Positions 33,926-45,738 of a DNA stretch of 64,000 nt are shown in pieces. Made by a program: the position numbers and the translations under genes. Location: positions 1 through 64,000 of the forward strand of contig JARKIF010000029.1 of the NCBI GenBank assembly GCA_029378245.1, in the 5' to 3' direction. The notes beneath the pieces were generated by a model. That model was given only the letters and a program-made list of their open reading frames with translations, was not told the DNA's origin and made no database searches. Positions within the stretch are counted from its first letter, which is position 1. Each line of letters starts with the position of its first letter. This stretch comes from Roridomyces roridus. Lineage: Eukaryota > Basidiomycota > Agaricomycetes > Agaricales > Mycenaceae.

Positions 33926-34428
33926 GGTGAGGAGAAGGTGGATTCAGTGGCTGTGTGAGACGTGATCCCGTGCGCCTGCTTCTTCTCGCCGTCATCTCCG
34001 AACCTCGTCCTAGCCAGGGCCAGGTCACCGGTCATCTGTCAAGAACTCTTCTGGCTTCTCTGACTGCCAGATGCGGGCCTGATTTCCATGAGGCCGCACA
34101 TCGTACCATAAATTCCCAGAGGAAGAAGAAGAAAGCATGGCGTGCAGGTCATCTGAGCCCGAATTTACGTGGAGCTCAAGAGCAAAAAATCGCAATATTC
34201 GAACGGCATCCGACTCTGCGACTATCTCCTGCAAGCCGCCGCCGTCCTAGAAACCTCCTGCAGCTCGCTCTCCATGCTCCTTCGCTGTACCATTGTTGCC
34301 GATGAAACGGCGGCCCGCGACACCTCTTCCGCGCCTTCCTCTGGTCGTCACCTGGTCAAGTTCTGTAACGTCATGTGCCTGCGCCTTGATTTAAAAAGCT
34401 GCGCGCTCCAATATTGCAGAGCGACACA
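33926..34428. other. Divergent promoter region of APN2 copy A and GH35
   Basis: No gene. The APN2-proximal ~170 bp is conserved with 53140-53306; homology stops near 34090. A TTTAAAA box lies at 34390, 39 bp upstream of the GH35 ATG. Confidence 0.6.
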
Positions 34429-37400
34429 ATGCTCTTCCTCAAAACCGCCCACACATGGCTGGGTGCGCTCAGCCTTGTCCTCTGCGCAAATGCCGCGAGA
34501 TCATCATTCAACTCGGCACCTATGCAGCCCAGTCCCGTACTCCCCCGCGTCATAACCCCCCAAGTCCAATTCGACAACTTCAGTCTCATCCTCGAAGGCC
34601 AGCGGGTCTTCCTCTAGTTCGTCTCCCCTCCTCCCCGTCGCTCAAGATCTGACAAACCACCCAGCTCGGGTGAATTCCACACCTTCCGCCTCCCTGTACC
34701 CTCCCTCTGGCCAGACATCCTTGAAAAAGTCAAAGCCGCAGGCCTCAATGCTGTCAGCGTGTACACGCACATGGGATTGATCAACCCAGCACCCGGCGTC
34801 GTCGATTTCAACGGCTTCCGCGCGTTGCAGCCGTTATACGATGCTGCCAAGGCTGCCGGCATCTGGATCGTCTTGCGGCCCGGTACGTCCCCTTGTGCCT
34901 GAACTTCTCTTTCTGACCCCGTTTTCCCAGGGCCGGTATGTATCCTCCGCTAACGCCCCGCTTCTATTAGCTGACTGCAAAAGTACATCAACGCCGAAAC
35001 CACCGCAGGCGGCATATCGCATTGGGCCACCTCCCAAGTTGCCGGGACGCTCCGCACGAATGCGTCAGACTGGCGGGCGGCATGGCAAGATTACATCCAG
35101 GGTATTATCGAGCAGACGGCGCCGAATCAAATCAACAACGGCGGGCCGGTTATTGGTGCGTCTTACCCAAGACCTCTACGGAACTGATACTGAAGCCATT
35201 GATGAACCACAGCTATCCAAGTCGGTATGTGTCCTGCTCCAACTCTCGTCTGGTGAGGCTGAGATGCGTTACCAGACAACGAATACTCTCAGAGTGCTTC
35301 TGGCGCCGCAGGATACTTTGCAGACCTCGAGGCGGTGTACCACAACTCCACCATCGACGTCTTGTTGACGTACAACGACCCTGGAGAGGGCAAGAACTTT
35401 ATCAATGGCACGGTGCGTTCACACCCTTTACTTCACTTCTCCGATCTTCTTATCTGTATTTCCGCGGTTTAGGGCGCGGTGGACTTGTACGGGTGCGCAA
35501 TTCTTTCTATCGAATATAGTAGCCGTGCTTACATCCGGACAGATTGGACTCGTACCCGCAAGGCTTTGACTGCTCACACCCTACGGTGTGGAGCGGAGTG
35601 ACGACCAATTACCAGCAATATCACGAAGCTGCCAAGTACGTTTGGCTGTCTTTTCATAGGAAAGACACTAATTCACATCCCCAGCCCATCGCAGGCATGG
35701 TACTTCCCCGGTAAGTGCTCCATCCCATAAGAGAATACCAAGCTGACTCTCTGGTTCTCAGAATTCCAAGGCGGATCGTTCGACGCATGGGGTCCGACTG
35801 CTCCTGGATACGCCGGCTGCGCTATCCTCACCGGCCCCCAATTCCAATCCGTATTCAACAGGCAGCTTTGGGCCAGTAATGCGAAGTTAATCAGCTACTA
35901 TATGCTCTATGGGTGCGTCCTTTGTGGTTCTTCATCTTTGCGCGGCGCTGAAGGGTTGTTCAAGGGGGACGTCCTGGGGTGCTATTCCATTCCAGTATGT
36001 TGCCTTGTTTTCTTTGAGGATACAGGGTTGATTCCCGTCTAGCGGAGTGTACACGTCGTACGACTACGGCGCTTCGGTCAGTCTCGTCGCACATTTCGAG
36101 CATCCCACTCTCAACTCGCATAGATCACCGAATCCCGCGCCCTCTCCACAAAATTCGATGAACTCAAGCTGCAGGGTGTATTCCTCCGGAGCTCTCCAGA
36201 GTTCTACAAGACGAACTGGATCGGCAATTCGACTACAGGACCAGCGACGACGACGAACGCTGCTGCGTTTGTGACGTTTATGCAGAATCCCGATACCAAG
36301 AGTGGGTTTTACGTGCTTCGGCAGACCGATTCGACGTCTACGTATGTTTGCCCTTCCTCGATACTCTTGTTGAGCTGAATTATTTCAAGGGCGATCACGA
36401 CCTTCAAATTGAACATCACAACAACCTCGGCTGGAGCGATTCAAGTTCCACTCGTCGTCCCAGCCATCACCCTCAGCGGCCGTGAATCCAAATTAGTGCT
36501 GACAGACTACTCCTTCGGGACATCCACCGTGGACTATACCACCGCGCAAGTCTTCTTCGCCGGCACCATAGGCACTCGGAACGTCCTCTTCCTCTACGGC
36601 AACTCCACCGAGGCACACGAGATCCGCCTCGCACTGACCGGCACACCGAATAAAGCACATCAAACGACGTCCACGCTCGTCAGCTCCACGTCTTCCTCGA
36701 GCAACCAGACGATAGTCGCATTCCAGGCCGGGCTGACGGGTCTGCAGACTATCTGGGATTCAAACACCCAGCTCGTGCTGTACGCCGACTATGAGACGGC
36801 AGCGACATTCTGGGCTCCCGTCATCCCCGCAGCCGGATCGTCCAACTTTGGGCACTACTGGGCCATCGGCAGCAACGAAACCGTTCTCGTCGGTGGCCCG
36901 TACCTCGTGCGCAACGCCACAATCTCAGGTTCCACGCTCGCTCTCACGGGCGATTTGAATGTCACCGCACCCTTGACGGTCATCGCGCCCCCGGCAATTA
37001 AGTCCGTCACTTGGAACGGCGCGAGCGTCAAGGTCTCAGCGGGGGTTAGCGCCACAGGTGGACTCACCGGCTCCCTCACCCCGCGTTCGGCCGTGAGGAG
37101 CGTCAAGGTGCCCACGTTGACGGGATGGCGGTTCAACGACTCGTTGCCGGAGATTCAGTCGGACTTTGACGATAGCGAATGGACGGTGGCGAATCATACG
37201 ACGACGAATATTCCGTTCAAGCCGTATTACGGGGATGGAAGAATTTTGTATGGGTGTGATTATGGTTTGTGAGTGTTCTTTGCTTTGTTAGAGGCACAGA
37301 TGGCGAGTTGATGTTGTGTTTTCAGCTGCGAGAATATCGTCTTGTGGCGCGGGCATTTTAATTCCACAGGAGAACAGACGAGCGTCAATCTCTCGATCAA

Positions 37401-38453
37401 CGGAGGCGAGGGTAAGCGGACTCTCTACAGCCATATATGTTTTGTTCACCGAGTTCCCTCCAGCCTTTGCTGCCAGCGTTTGGCTCAACGACGTCTTCTT
37501 GAACACATCTTTCGGAAAGTACGTTCTTTGCCTTGTCCTTTCTGAGCAACCGCTAAATCGGTGGTAGCTCGACCAACAACCGAAACATCCTGGAAGAAAC
37601 GGACGATAAATTCACATTCCCCGCTGGTTCGCTGCGCACTGGCGACAATGTTATCACTATTGTGCAAGACAACATGGGGTTGAACGAAACCCAAGGTAGT
37701 CCCAATACGTCAAAGAGCCCTCGAGGCGTTCGTGGGTTCAAGCTCAATTCCGGATCCTTCGGAGAGTGGAAGGTCCAGGGTAAAGTGGGCGGGTATACCG
37801 GGTGCGCAATCCCACCCCTACATTCAGTGTTCAAAGTCGCCCGCTAAACGACGTTGCTACAGCTTCCTCGACAAAACCCGTGGCATATTCAACGAAGGCG
37901 GACTCTTCGGAGAACGCAAGGGCTGGCACCTCCCCGGCTTCTCCACCACCTCCTGGACCAAACGCGATTTGTCTGCGGGACTTCCGAGCGGGTCTGCCGG
38001 CGTCGGGTTCTTTGTAACCACCTTCGATCTGGACATCCCCACTGGAGTGGACGCGTTCATGTCGTTTACGTTCGAGGAACCTCTCGGACAGGATTATCGC
38101 GCATACTTGTTCGTTAATGGGTGGATGATGGGCAAGAGGGTTGGAAATCTCGGGTGAGTGGTGCTGAGTGCGCGATTGATGATGTACATTACTTACTCGT
38201 GGATGCAGACCTCAGGCAAAATTCCCCGTCCACCATGGGATACTCAACTTCCAGGGAACCAAGTGCGTTTGCTTGCTTTACTATCGTCCTTGGACTCACT
38301 TTTCCATGTAGCACCGTGGCAGTAGCTCTTTGGTCCATGGGCCGAACAGCCGTGTCTCCGAATCTACAGCTCGTATTGGACGGTGTGTTGGACGGCGGCG
38401 TGCCCAATGTGACGACAGATAACCCGGCGTGGTCGTCCGTGGGTAGAACGTAA
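34429..38453 (+). CDS. GH35 beta-galactosidase, secreted
   Basis: Twenty small exons, with introns of 47-61 nt, give 1014 residues, the usual length of fungal LacA-type enzymes that release terminal beta-galactose from wall glycans. The signal peptide is MLFLKTAHTWLGALSLVLC. The TIM barrel has FLYSGEFHTFRLP, RPGPYINAETTAGG, IQVDNEYSQ (acid/base Glu) and WYFPEFQGGSFDAWG (nucleophile Glu); beta domains 2-5 follow to GRT. An apparent stop at 34615 lies at an intron border (34617-34664). Exon 3 is only 5 nt (34931-34935) and exon 5 is 12 nt (35213-35224); both keep phase. Catalytic residues are intact. It is divergent from APN2, and the other arm has no copy. Confidence 0.93.
34931..34935 (+). 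other. 5-nt microexon of the GH35 gene
   Basis: GGCCG lies between two 48-nt introns, with acceptor TTTTCCCAG before and donor GTATGT after. It is required to encode the conserved RPGPYINAE; skipping it shifts the frame. Confidence 0.75.
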
Positions 38454-38684
38454 TCACGAAAAGAAAATTGGTTGTATTTTGTACAAAACTGAACTTCGAT
38501 ACTCGACGTCTTTGAATGAAGCCTATTTACTGAACCTCCCGTCAAGAAAATCTCTACAAAACAGTGGTGGTCTTGCGAAGCGCTGGAGCTAGGAGGGCTC
38601 ACGCAGGAGGGAGTGACCCAGGCTGAAGATTCCTGAAACCGCACGTATTGTAAGCCAACAATAACGTAGCAAAAGGGAACCCAC

Positions 38685-39980
38685 TCACAAGACGCCCTCC
38701 GTCGAGCAACTGTCACATTTAATGTGTATGTGGATACCATCATGAGCCAAGGCGTACAGCGCAGGCGGTACATTCCTGAAATGCATACTGTAATACGAAT
38801 GCCGGAACTCGAGCCGAAGGGACTTGAGAGAGGTCTGTCGCTTTGTGAGAAACTCCGCAACGAGCTGGTATCCCTCCTTCTCATGGGGGAAACCTTCCTT
38901 CAGCGCCAGATTTTGGAGCTTCGGGAGAACGTCGAGTTTGGTGTTCAGAAACTCGAGTAATGACGGAGGTTCAGCCCCGGTTAAGGCGTCCGTCGTCAGC
39001 TCGAGGTCTGTGAGCGTCGGTACAAGAGCGAGAAACGAGAATTCGCCTTTGTTCGCATCCAATGCATGCTCCGGACAAAGCTTCAGAATCTGCAAGGGTG
39101 GACTGGAACGCTCCAAGAAGGGGCGGAGGCTATAGATTGGGCAAGAGGTGCCGGTGCTGAGCGTGAGGAGGGAGGGAAGCGTAAGGTATTTGAGAATATC
39201 ACGGGAGCCGAAAATGCTGCTTTGGTTGACGCATTCGAGGCGAAGATGTCGCAAAGTCGTATGGCAACATGGCTGCGTCGCCGCTGGGAGCGCTCGTGTT
39301 CCAGAATATCTATGCATGAGCCAGGTGAGCTCCGCCAGCTGAGGAGAACGATCCAGCAGACCAAGGATATGCTCGATGGAAAAATCCAGGGAGTCGGTGT
39401 AACGACGCGGATTATGAACGACGGTCAAAGATTTCAGCGCGCGGAAAGGCTTTGATCCGCTGAACTTTGAGCTCCATACGCCCTCCAGGCTCTCCACCCG
39501 ATGTACATCTTTCTCCAACGCCTCGATGAGGTCCTTTTCCAAGTCCCAGGCCAGATGCGGAGTGGACACGGAGACTGGGAGATCACGCCCACGAGAGAGC
39601 CAAATCTTGAGCGCCAGCGGAAATTTGGCGGGTCTCACACCCTCGTCACGGATAGTGGTCCACAAAGACGGTGTAGCAAGGGCGATATCGCTCCACGCAC
39701 GGCATACGGACATGAGCTTCGTGAGTGCCGCCCAAGTAGGCGGCGTCGGGATAGTGAGCGTGAGGATTTTGGAGGCGAGTTCGAATGGGAGGCGTGCAAT
39801 TGGGCTGATCATGGCGTTGAGTTCGGCCTGAGCGGCTCCGTGCTGCTTTTCGAGGTCTCTGAGGATCGTCTTCTGCTGCGTGATAGCTTCCGCCAGGGAG
39901 GCAATGCGGCTGCGAATCTCCGCCGGGGTGACTGAGTGAGGCCGTGGAGTGGCACCTTGAGCGAGTTCGAGAGCTCCCAC
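38685..39980 (-). CDS. F-box/LRR protein; expected start codon is GTG
   Basis: An open frame of 431 codons has a coiled coil (IRSRIASLAEAITQQKTIL), an F-box (ISPIARLPFELASKILTL, VCRAWSDIALATPSLW) and LRRs to the end (ALYALAHDGIHIHI). At the position of the ATG in the inverted copy (50005) this copy reads GTG (39980-39978). The next in-frame ATG (NAMISP) lies in the F-box linker, so translation may start late, from an upstream spliced exon, or not at all. The reading frame is otherwise undamaged, unlike the copy at 50005-51226. Possibly a recent pseudogene. Confidence 0.65.
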   Translation of the reverse strand: MGALELAQGATPRPHSVTPAEIRSRIASLAEAITQQKTILRDLEKQHGAAQAELNAMISPIARLPFELASKILTLTIPTPPTWAALTKLMSVCRAWSDIALATPSLWTTIRDEGVRPAKFPLALKIWLSRGRDLPVSVSTPHLAWDLEKDLIEALEKDVHRVESLEGVWSSKFSGSKPFRALKSLTVVHNPRRYTDSLDFSIEHILGLLDRSPQLAELTWLMHRYSGTRALPAATQPCCHTTLRHLRLECVNQSSIFGSRDILKYLTLPSLLTLSTGTSCPIYSLRPFLERSSPPLQILKLCPEHALDANKGEFSFLALVPTLTDLELTTDALTGAEPPSLLEFLNTKLDVLPKLQNLALKEGFPHEKEGYQLVAEFLTKRQTSLKSLRLEFRHSYYSMHFRNVPPALYALAHDGIHIHIKCDSCSTEGVL

Positions 39981-40149
39981 TTGCTCGGAAGATGGCTTTT
40001 AGAACAAGTGTAAAATAAGGCTCACACCGCGCGATTGTCATTATTCACCTTATTTCCTCGCTTTTCGACCTCAACATAGGATTCTCTCGGGCCTTTTAGA
40101 GAAATGGAGAGCGATTGGATGCGTTGTCGGAACGTTTGGATGGACGGCA

Positions 40150-43100
40150 CCAGTGCATGGGGGAATGATGTATCACCAATGGCGAAACAGCACAAGTAAG
40201 TGATGCATGATTGGTGCTCCCTGACCGCTGACCGTGATGCATCACTCACCACTGGCATTTTTGGCCATACCACAGTGAGGAGACCATCGTCTACGCTGCC
40301 TGCCACAATGAGCTCGAAGGTTCCGTTTTGGGAAGGTCATCACACGTCATTCCTCGGTGTGATCAGCGGCAACAAAACATCGCTCTTCGTCCCCATCAAC
40401 GATGAGCTCGCTGCCACCATGCAAAATTTTCATTAAATACGAATAAAATCTGTAAAAATTCCTCGAGCTCGTAGCAGAACACTCAAATACATTCACGGCT
40501 GTACTATCCCGTGAAAAGTGTAGGAAAATGCAGAAGGAGTAGTCGTCTCGGCACGGACATACAGGGTGCCATGTGTGGAATTCTACATGAATCGACAGAT
40601 CGTGCTACACGGCCGCGGGTACTTAAGCACGTCCTAGACCCAGTCGAGCTCCAGCTTGCGCCCGTGCCTTCGCCCTGGATCCTCGCCCGCGTTCCCGTCC
40701 GCTACACTTGCCTCCGTCGTCTTCGCCCTGCTCACCGCCCACGCCCACACCAGCGCCCGCAACCCGCCCGCCACACCCGTCCCACTCGGTCTCGTCTACG
40801 TCTGCGTCTGCGTCTGCTCTCACCCGCACCCGGATCTGCAGTAGCCATCGTCCTTGACTTTGCCAACGCAGTAAAGCTGGGAATGGACGAGGACGGTGAC
40901 GGTGACGAGCGAGGACAGGAGTGAGTTGAGGGCGAACGAGGCAGATCGTGTCTCCCACAGCTGCAGCCTAGCGGCATAGGAGCGAGGACGGCGAGACGCA
41001 GCTGGCCTGACACGTACGTCGTCGATACCTGCGTAATCGCAGCCTCCAATGGGAGGGTTTCGTGCACGGGGCGGGGACAGGGACGGAGATGGGTGCGCTG
41101 GTGTAGCTGCGTGCACCGTAGCATCACAGCAAATGGGAATCGGTGGATGCGTCGTCCTGCTTGCATGCAGCAGACGGCAGTCAGGTCCAGGGCAGTCTGC
41201 GAGCGAGGCAGACCGAGGGCGTTGTCGGACGAAAGAGCTGGAAGTGAAGCCGGGGCTTTTGAGGGAAGGCGAGCGAGTGGCCACGACAGGGCTACCGTGG
41301 GATGGATATGGCTTGCTTCATCGCAGGAAAGGAGGCTCAGAGGTTCCCGCCGAGTGCCTATGGGTGAGACTCCGCGTACGAGACCCAGCGAGCCTCGATT
41401 GCTCGACGGCTGGAACGGCGTAGTTTCCTGGGTGAAAAGTCAGTTATGCGGCATGGGAGTAGCCCCAAACCCTCGGGGCGGCGTGGCGGAGTGCATCTGG
41501 GTAGTGCTCGAAGAGATTCCGGCGGTTTGGTCGGGATGACGGAGCTCAGCGCCAGCATACGTGGCGGACATCGACGTAGCTCTGGCCACCCAAGTGAGGG
41601 TCTGAGCTGGCTAAGAGACGCACCCTAAACCCTGAACATGGTTATCGTCCATCTCCCGGCGTTTTGAGGCAGTTTAAGGTGCGTAGGAGCTCACACGAAA
41701 GCGAGGATGGTGGTGGGAGGAGAGATGATGGCAGAGGTACAGCCACAAATTGCCCATTTCTGGACGACTCCGCGAAACTCGCAACCCTTCGTATAGTACA
41801 GGAACATTCTGAATTCACTAGCGGAACAAATTTATCGCTTCAGAACTGCATGAGGATCTGGTGAGAACTCGGGGATTTGCGAAATTCCACTGTGTATTAT
41901 CAGCATAAGCGGAAATTGTTAGAGAATCGACTCGGCACTGGGTCTAGTGATTTTCTATGGTCCGAGCTCCACGTCGTTTACGTGTATATGGGCCATATGA
42001 GCAATGCCTGTCCGCTTTCGTGGTCAGAATGTGCACTTGCAGAAAAGTAGCTGGCTTCTAATCAATGCCTGCTTTCAACACTCATAATTTTTACTACGCA
42101 GCAATTGGTGCTTAATGGCACCTGCAGGCAACGTCTACTCACTTCAAAGATTCATTTTCAACTTGGGACTTCGAAATTCTGCGCGGTCAAAATCAGGTTT
42201 GAACTAAATGCATTTTATCTAGAGACCTGTATTGCGGATGTAGCTCAACGAAGCAAGAAAAGGGCTCCCTTGGATAATCAGAAAAAGAAGATACAAGTTG
42301 CCCGGCAGTTTGTTGAGTCTGAGGAAAGATATAAGGCGAACATTTGTGGGTGGTCGGTAAGTGTTAGGCAGCATTAGCGAGTATCATTATGCTCGAAGGT
42401 CGGTTTCGAGCACTTTAGTGTTCCTCTCTCAAGATAATGTTCAAAACTTGTTCATATCGATTCAAATTGACTCTATAGGGGTCTAGAAACATGTGTGGAT
42501 GAACAACGAACTGCCTAGGGCAGTCTGGTTCACGAAAATGTGTTGAATGAGGGAAGATCAAAGGCTTTCGCAGCCATTCCGGTCCGCTCCCTCCTTTTTG
42601 AAAGTAGAATTGAGATTCCCCACCATTGGGGAAATGCCTTATGTGGCCCGACACCGTAGCTCCTACAAGAGATGGCCGGGTTACCGTGCAAACGCTGAGA
42701 AGTTGAGATCGGCCCGTCGGGGTGTGCTTCGGCAACTCCGGCATGACAGCCGCTAGCTCGTCCCTGGCAACCGCATCGTGGCAGATTGATGTCGGATGGG
42801 GTGATGCCGTGGACGCCGAAGCGATGTAACGCGGATTGTGGCTTTCCTGTCTACAGACCATTGAAGCTCTCAATTTAAAAATGGTATTGAGCTGGAATGA
42901 AAGCTGATGACGGTAGTACGTAGTGAAGAATGGACGAGAGTATGTATGCTGGCAGGGAGAAGAGGGTGCGTACCAGCAGCGTTTCTAGGCTACAACAGTA
43001 CACGGGATCAACGAGGAACACATATACTCCGGCTCAAAAGAATGTCCGCAACGTGCAGGGTATAGGTGGGGATGGGACGACCGCGCGCGCTGGAAAGGGA

Positions 43101-44127
43101 AGCGAGCCCGCGCAGGGTGCTGGTGTCCAGTGGTGTGCGGCGACTGGAATAAGGAACCATGGGCGGAAACCATAATGGCAATACTTGGGGAAAGGATGAA
43201 GTCCGGGAGGATGTGATGATGTGGACCAGGGTAAAGGAAGAGGAAGGCCGTCGCTCGAGCGAGTACAGCGCAGGGTCCTATATGCCATCGGACGTGCTGG
43301 CCGCAGCCGTGGTCAGAGCGGGTGTAGCAGATGAGCCGTACTGGCGAGAGCGGGAGCGGGGAACGGGGCCTAGTGCGAAGAAGGGCCCAATGGCCAGGCA
43401 GGCAAGAGCCCTAAAGACGAATCCTGTCGAGCGACATCAGACGGCCTGTGCACCGCAGAAACGGACATTGAGGACGATATGGAGGCTGCGGGGCAATGGG
43501 TGGTGCACAGAAGGTACTGAAATAGGCGTTAGACACGAGAAATCTGGTCCCGACCGAGCACGGGCAAAGCAGGTCGCAGGGTGAAAATTGAGCGGGGCAT
43601 CACAGCTGAAAGACTGGTCGTACGCACCTGAGTTTCCGCAGCGTTCATCCTGACATATCCACGTCTGCGCGCCTCCAGCTACGAGCCCAATTGCCCCGAT
43701 ACCGATGCGGAAAATGAGGCCAGTGTTCCCCAATATGCCCGGCTGCGCACGGGAATTTGAGCTATTGAAACGCGGGTTTTGCGGCGGGCGTGCGATATGT
43801 TGGTGCTGAAGAGTGATTCTACCGAGTTGTGAGGGCAGGGATTGTCCAGGACGAGCGGAGGAAGGATTCCAGTCGAGGGGCGAAGCGAGGCAAGGTAGAG
43901 CTAACATGTGTAAACAATATACCTATTTTGGACAGTCGGCGCGCCCTCGTGCACGGACCATCAATCGCGAGACAGTGGTCGGGAGGGTGCGCGAGGGCGG
44001 CCACGGTACGGGTAAAACCCAGTGGTGGGTGATGCATCACGGTTAGTGCCCATGGACCACGAATCATTCATCACTTACTTGTGCTGCTTGGCCACTGCGT
44101 GATTAATCAATTCCCCATATACGCCTG
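40150..44127. mobile_element. 3978-bp insertion with long TIRs and 9-bp TSD, MULE-like
   Basis: Imperfect inverted repeats of about 120 bp end the element (40150-40270 and 44010-44127). They share CAGCACAAGTAAGTGATG and the palindromic core GTGATGCATCAC. TGGACGGCA flanks both sides (40141-40149, 44128-44136). Sequence on either side is contiguous in the other arm (about 49800-49830), an empty site. Long TIRs with a 9-bp duplication fit Mutator-like elements. I see no transposase. The interior holds only short frames (for example a 37-codon ATG frame at 40322 and GC-rich frames at 40.5-41.4 and 43.1-43.9 kb), so it is non-autonomous or decayed. Confidence 0.75.
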
Positions 44128-44350
44128 TGGACGGCATGACGGAGAAAGGAGAGTGCAATGACACACGACCAAACATTCAAGTCCGATTTGGCTCCGAGGA
44201 CAATCGAGATTGCAGCCTCAAGTAAGTACTGCCTCCAACGCCGAGATTACAATGCCAATCGAGTATATTTAAAGAGTGTCTATGCATACTATACAATGGA
44301 AGATGCTAAGTAGTATCGAAAGAAAGATCGTCGGAATTCTACGTTGTCGT

Positions 44351-45157
44351 CTAGTGAAGAGCGCGGGCCTTGGCGCGGTGAGCCTCCAGGGCCTCTAGCG
44401 CCAGCCGGCTCTCCTGCTGCTGTTGCTGCTGAGCGACAATGTCCATCCACGAGTGGTCCGCACTGGGCTGCAGACGTATATCAGACTCGAAGTTCTTTTT
44501 TAAGAGATGAAACGCACCCTGCTCGCTTTCTCCCCTAGATTCCTGTTCGTCTTGAACGCGGCAGCAGCGATGATCATGCCAACGCTGAGTCCTTGCGCCC
44601 ACATACGAGCTTGGACGATTTTCTGCGAGGTCGATTGGTATCTGCTCGGGTCCGTCAGTGAATGGAAAGTTGAGACAGTGGAAGCACCCACGGATTGCGA
44701 GAAATGATACCACCAGCAGCAGCAAGACTCAACGCCCATCCAGCGATGATGATGGAGTATTCATGGCGACTAGCCCAGGCGCCGATCTTGTCGCCAGTGG
44801 ACATCGACTCCCACTCGGTCGTTTCCTGCGCTTCTTGCGCTTGTATGACTTGCATACCGTCTCCCTCCCTGGAATCCCAATCAGAAAATCATCCAAGAAG
44901 AGAGGAAAGACGTACCACTGAGACTTGTCATACTCCAATCCTCGACGCTCAGCCTGAATGGTCAACCCTGGTGCTGTGACTAGGAGGATTCCGAGGAGTT
45001 TGAGCGAGGGTGGAAGTTGACGGAAGTACGTGTAGCGACGGGTGGCCCACATGGACCCGAGTGTCGCCACTGAGCCGGCGACGACGGTGCCCTCGAGGGC
45101 GCCTCGGCGTGTGGCATTGGTGTGCCCGGCAATTTGCTCTGGGGAAGCGAGCTTCAT
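44351..45157 (-). CDS. RCF2: Respiratory supercomplex factor 2-like HIG1 protein, copy A
   Basis: Exons 45157-44916, 44868-44692, 44641-44518 and 44467-44351 encode 219 residues. This is a mitochondrial inner-membrane protein that associates with complex III-IV supercomplexes and cytochrome oxidase. N-terminal helices (LEGTVVAGSVATLGSMWA, SLKLLGILLVTAPGLTIQ) precede the HIG1 domain (HEYSIIIAGWALSLAAAG, then STSQKIVQARMWAQGLSVGM). The C-terminus has a polyQ run. It differs from 48800-49631 at eight residues and a two-residue indel by my count. Exon structure and TATA are the same in both. The gene is divergent from the copper radical oxidase. Confidence 0.88.
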
Positions 45158-45233
45158 TGGTTTGTTTTGGAGGTGGAGGTAGAACTTGGTGGATGTGGTT
45201 GTGGAAGATGGAAACCAGGGACTGTGGCGGTCG

Positions 45234-45239
45234 TTTATA
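45234..45239 (-). promoter_or_regulatory. TATA box of RCF2 copy A
   Basis: TATAAA on the minus strand, 77 bp upstream of the ATG. The surrounding GAGCTCATTTATAAACGACC is conserved in copy B. Confidence 0.6.
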
Positions 45240-45309
45240 AATGAGCTCGTCGGACAGAACCGCGGTTCCAAATTTGGCAATCTCCGGGTCGGAGCGATGC
45301 TTGACCAAT

Positions 45310-45738
45310 TCCCGAGAATCTTTCGTTGCGTGCAGGGATCGACGTGGCCCAGGTCGAGGTCTAGACACGGGATGTTAGTGCGCCTATTCCTGCCCTCACC
45401 GTCTTGGACCGGGTCTTCCACCACATCTACTTCGCTTCAAATGCTCCAGGGGCCCAACGTCAAAGAGAGTCGACAGGGGACCAGGTGGAGTATTCGGTAG
45501 GGGCAGGTGAAATATCCAGAAAGTGCCCAGAGTACCGTCATCCTCGGGCGGAGAAGAAGAGCAGGCCGAGATGCTTGTCGACAACGGGAACGGACGGGAG
45601 GACGGTGCCAAGTTACTGCGCCTTGATGGCCAGCGTCGGCATCTGCGGCGATAGATTTACGTGAAACGCCAAAACCATGTGCCGGCACAGCCATAACACT
45701 TTCCTTTTCCTTTCCTTTCACGGCTGACGACCACGACG
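45310..45738. other. Promoter side of the copper radical oxidase
   Basis: No gene. Homology between the arms ends at about 45310. A pyrimidine-rich tract (CTTTCCTTTTCCTTTCC) lies about 30 bp upstream of the oxidase ATG; no TATA seen. Confidence 0.5.

Larger units (their letters stand above)
27950..45310 (-). repeat. Left arm of the large inverted duplication
   Basis: In mirror image this arm carries the gene series of 48640-59880: wall/membrane protein, tRNA-Ile, F-box/beta-rich gene, APN2, F-box gene, RCF2. Homology also covers non-coding flanks, for example APN2 upstream to about 34090 and RCF2 upstream to about 45310. It is interrupted by a 126-bp element (31610), a non-homologous segment with GH35 (about 34.1-38.55 kb) and a 3978-bp TIR-bounded insertion (40150). 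Confidence 0.88.

Noticed and set aside
34429..34617. Premature stop in the GH35 gene
   Set aside because: The TAG at 34615 overlaps a donor. Removing the 48-nt intron 34617-34664 restores VFLYSGEFHTFRLP.
41620..41640. Telomere-like CCCTAAACCCTGAA
   Set aside because: Less than two repeat units; chance match in the interior of a mobile element.
43437..43907. 156-codon minus-strand frame inside the 4 kb element
   Set aside because: GC-rich region with overlapping open frames on both strands, no domain and no paralogue in the other arm.
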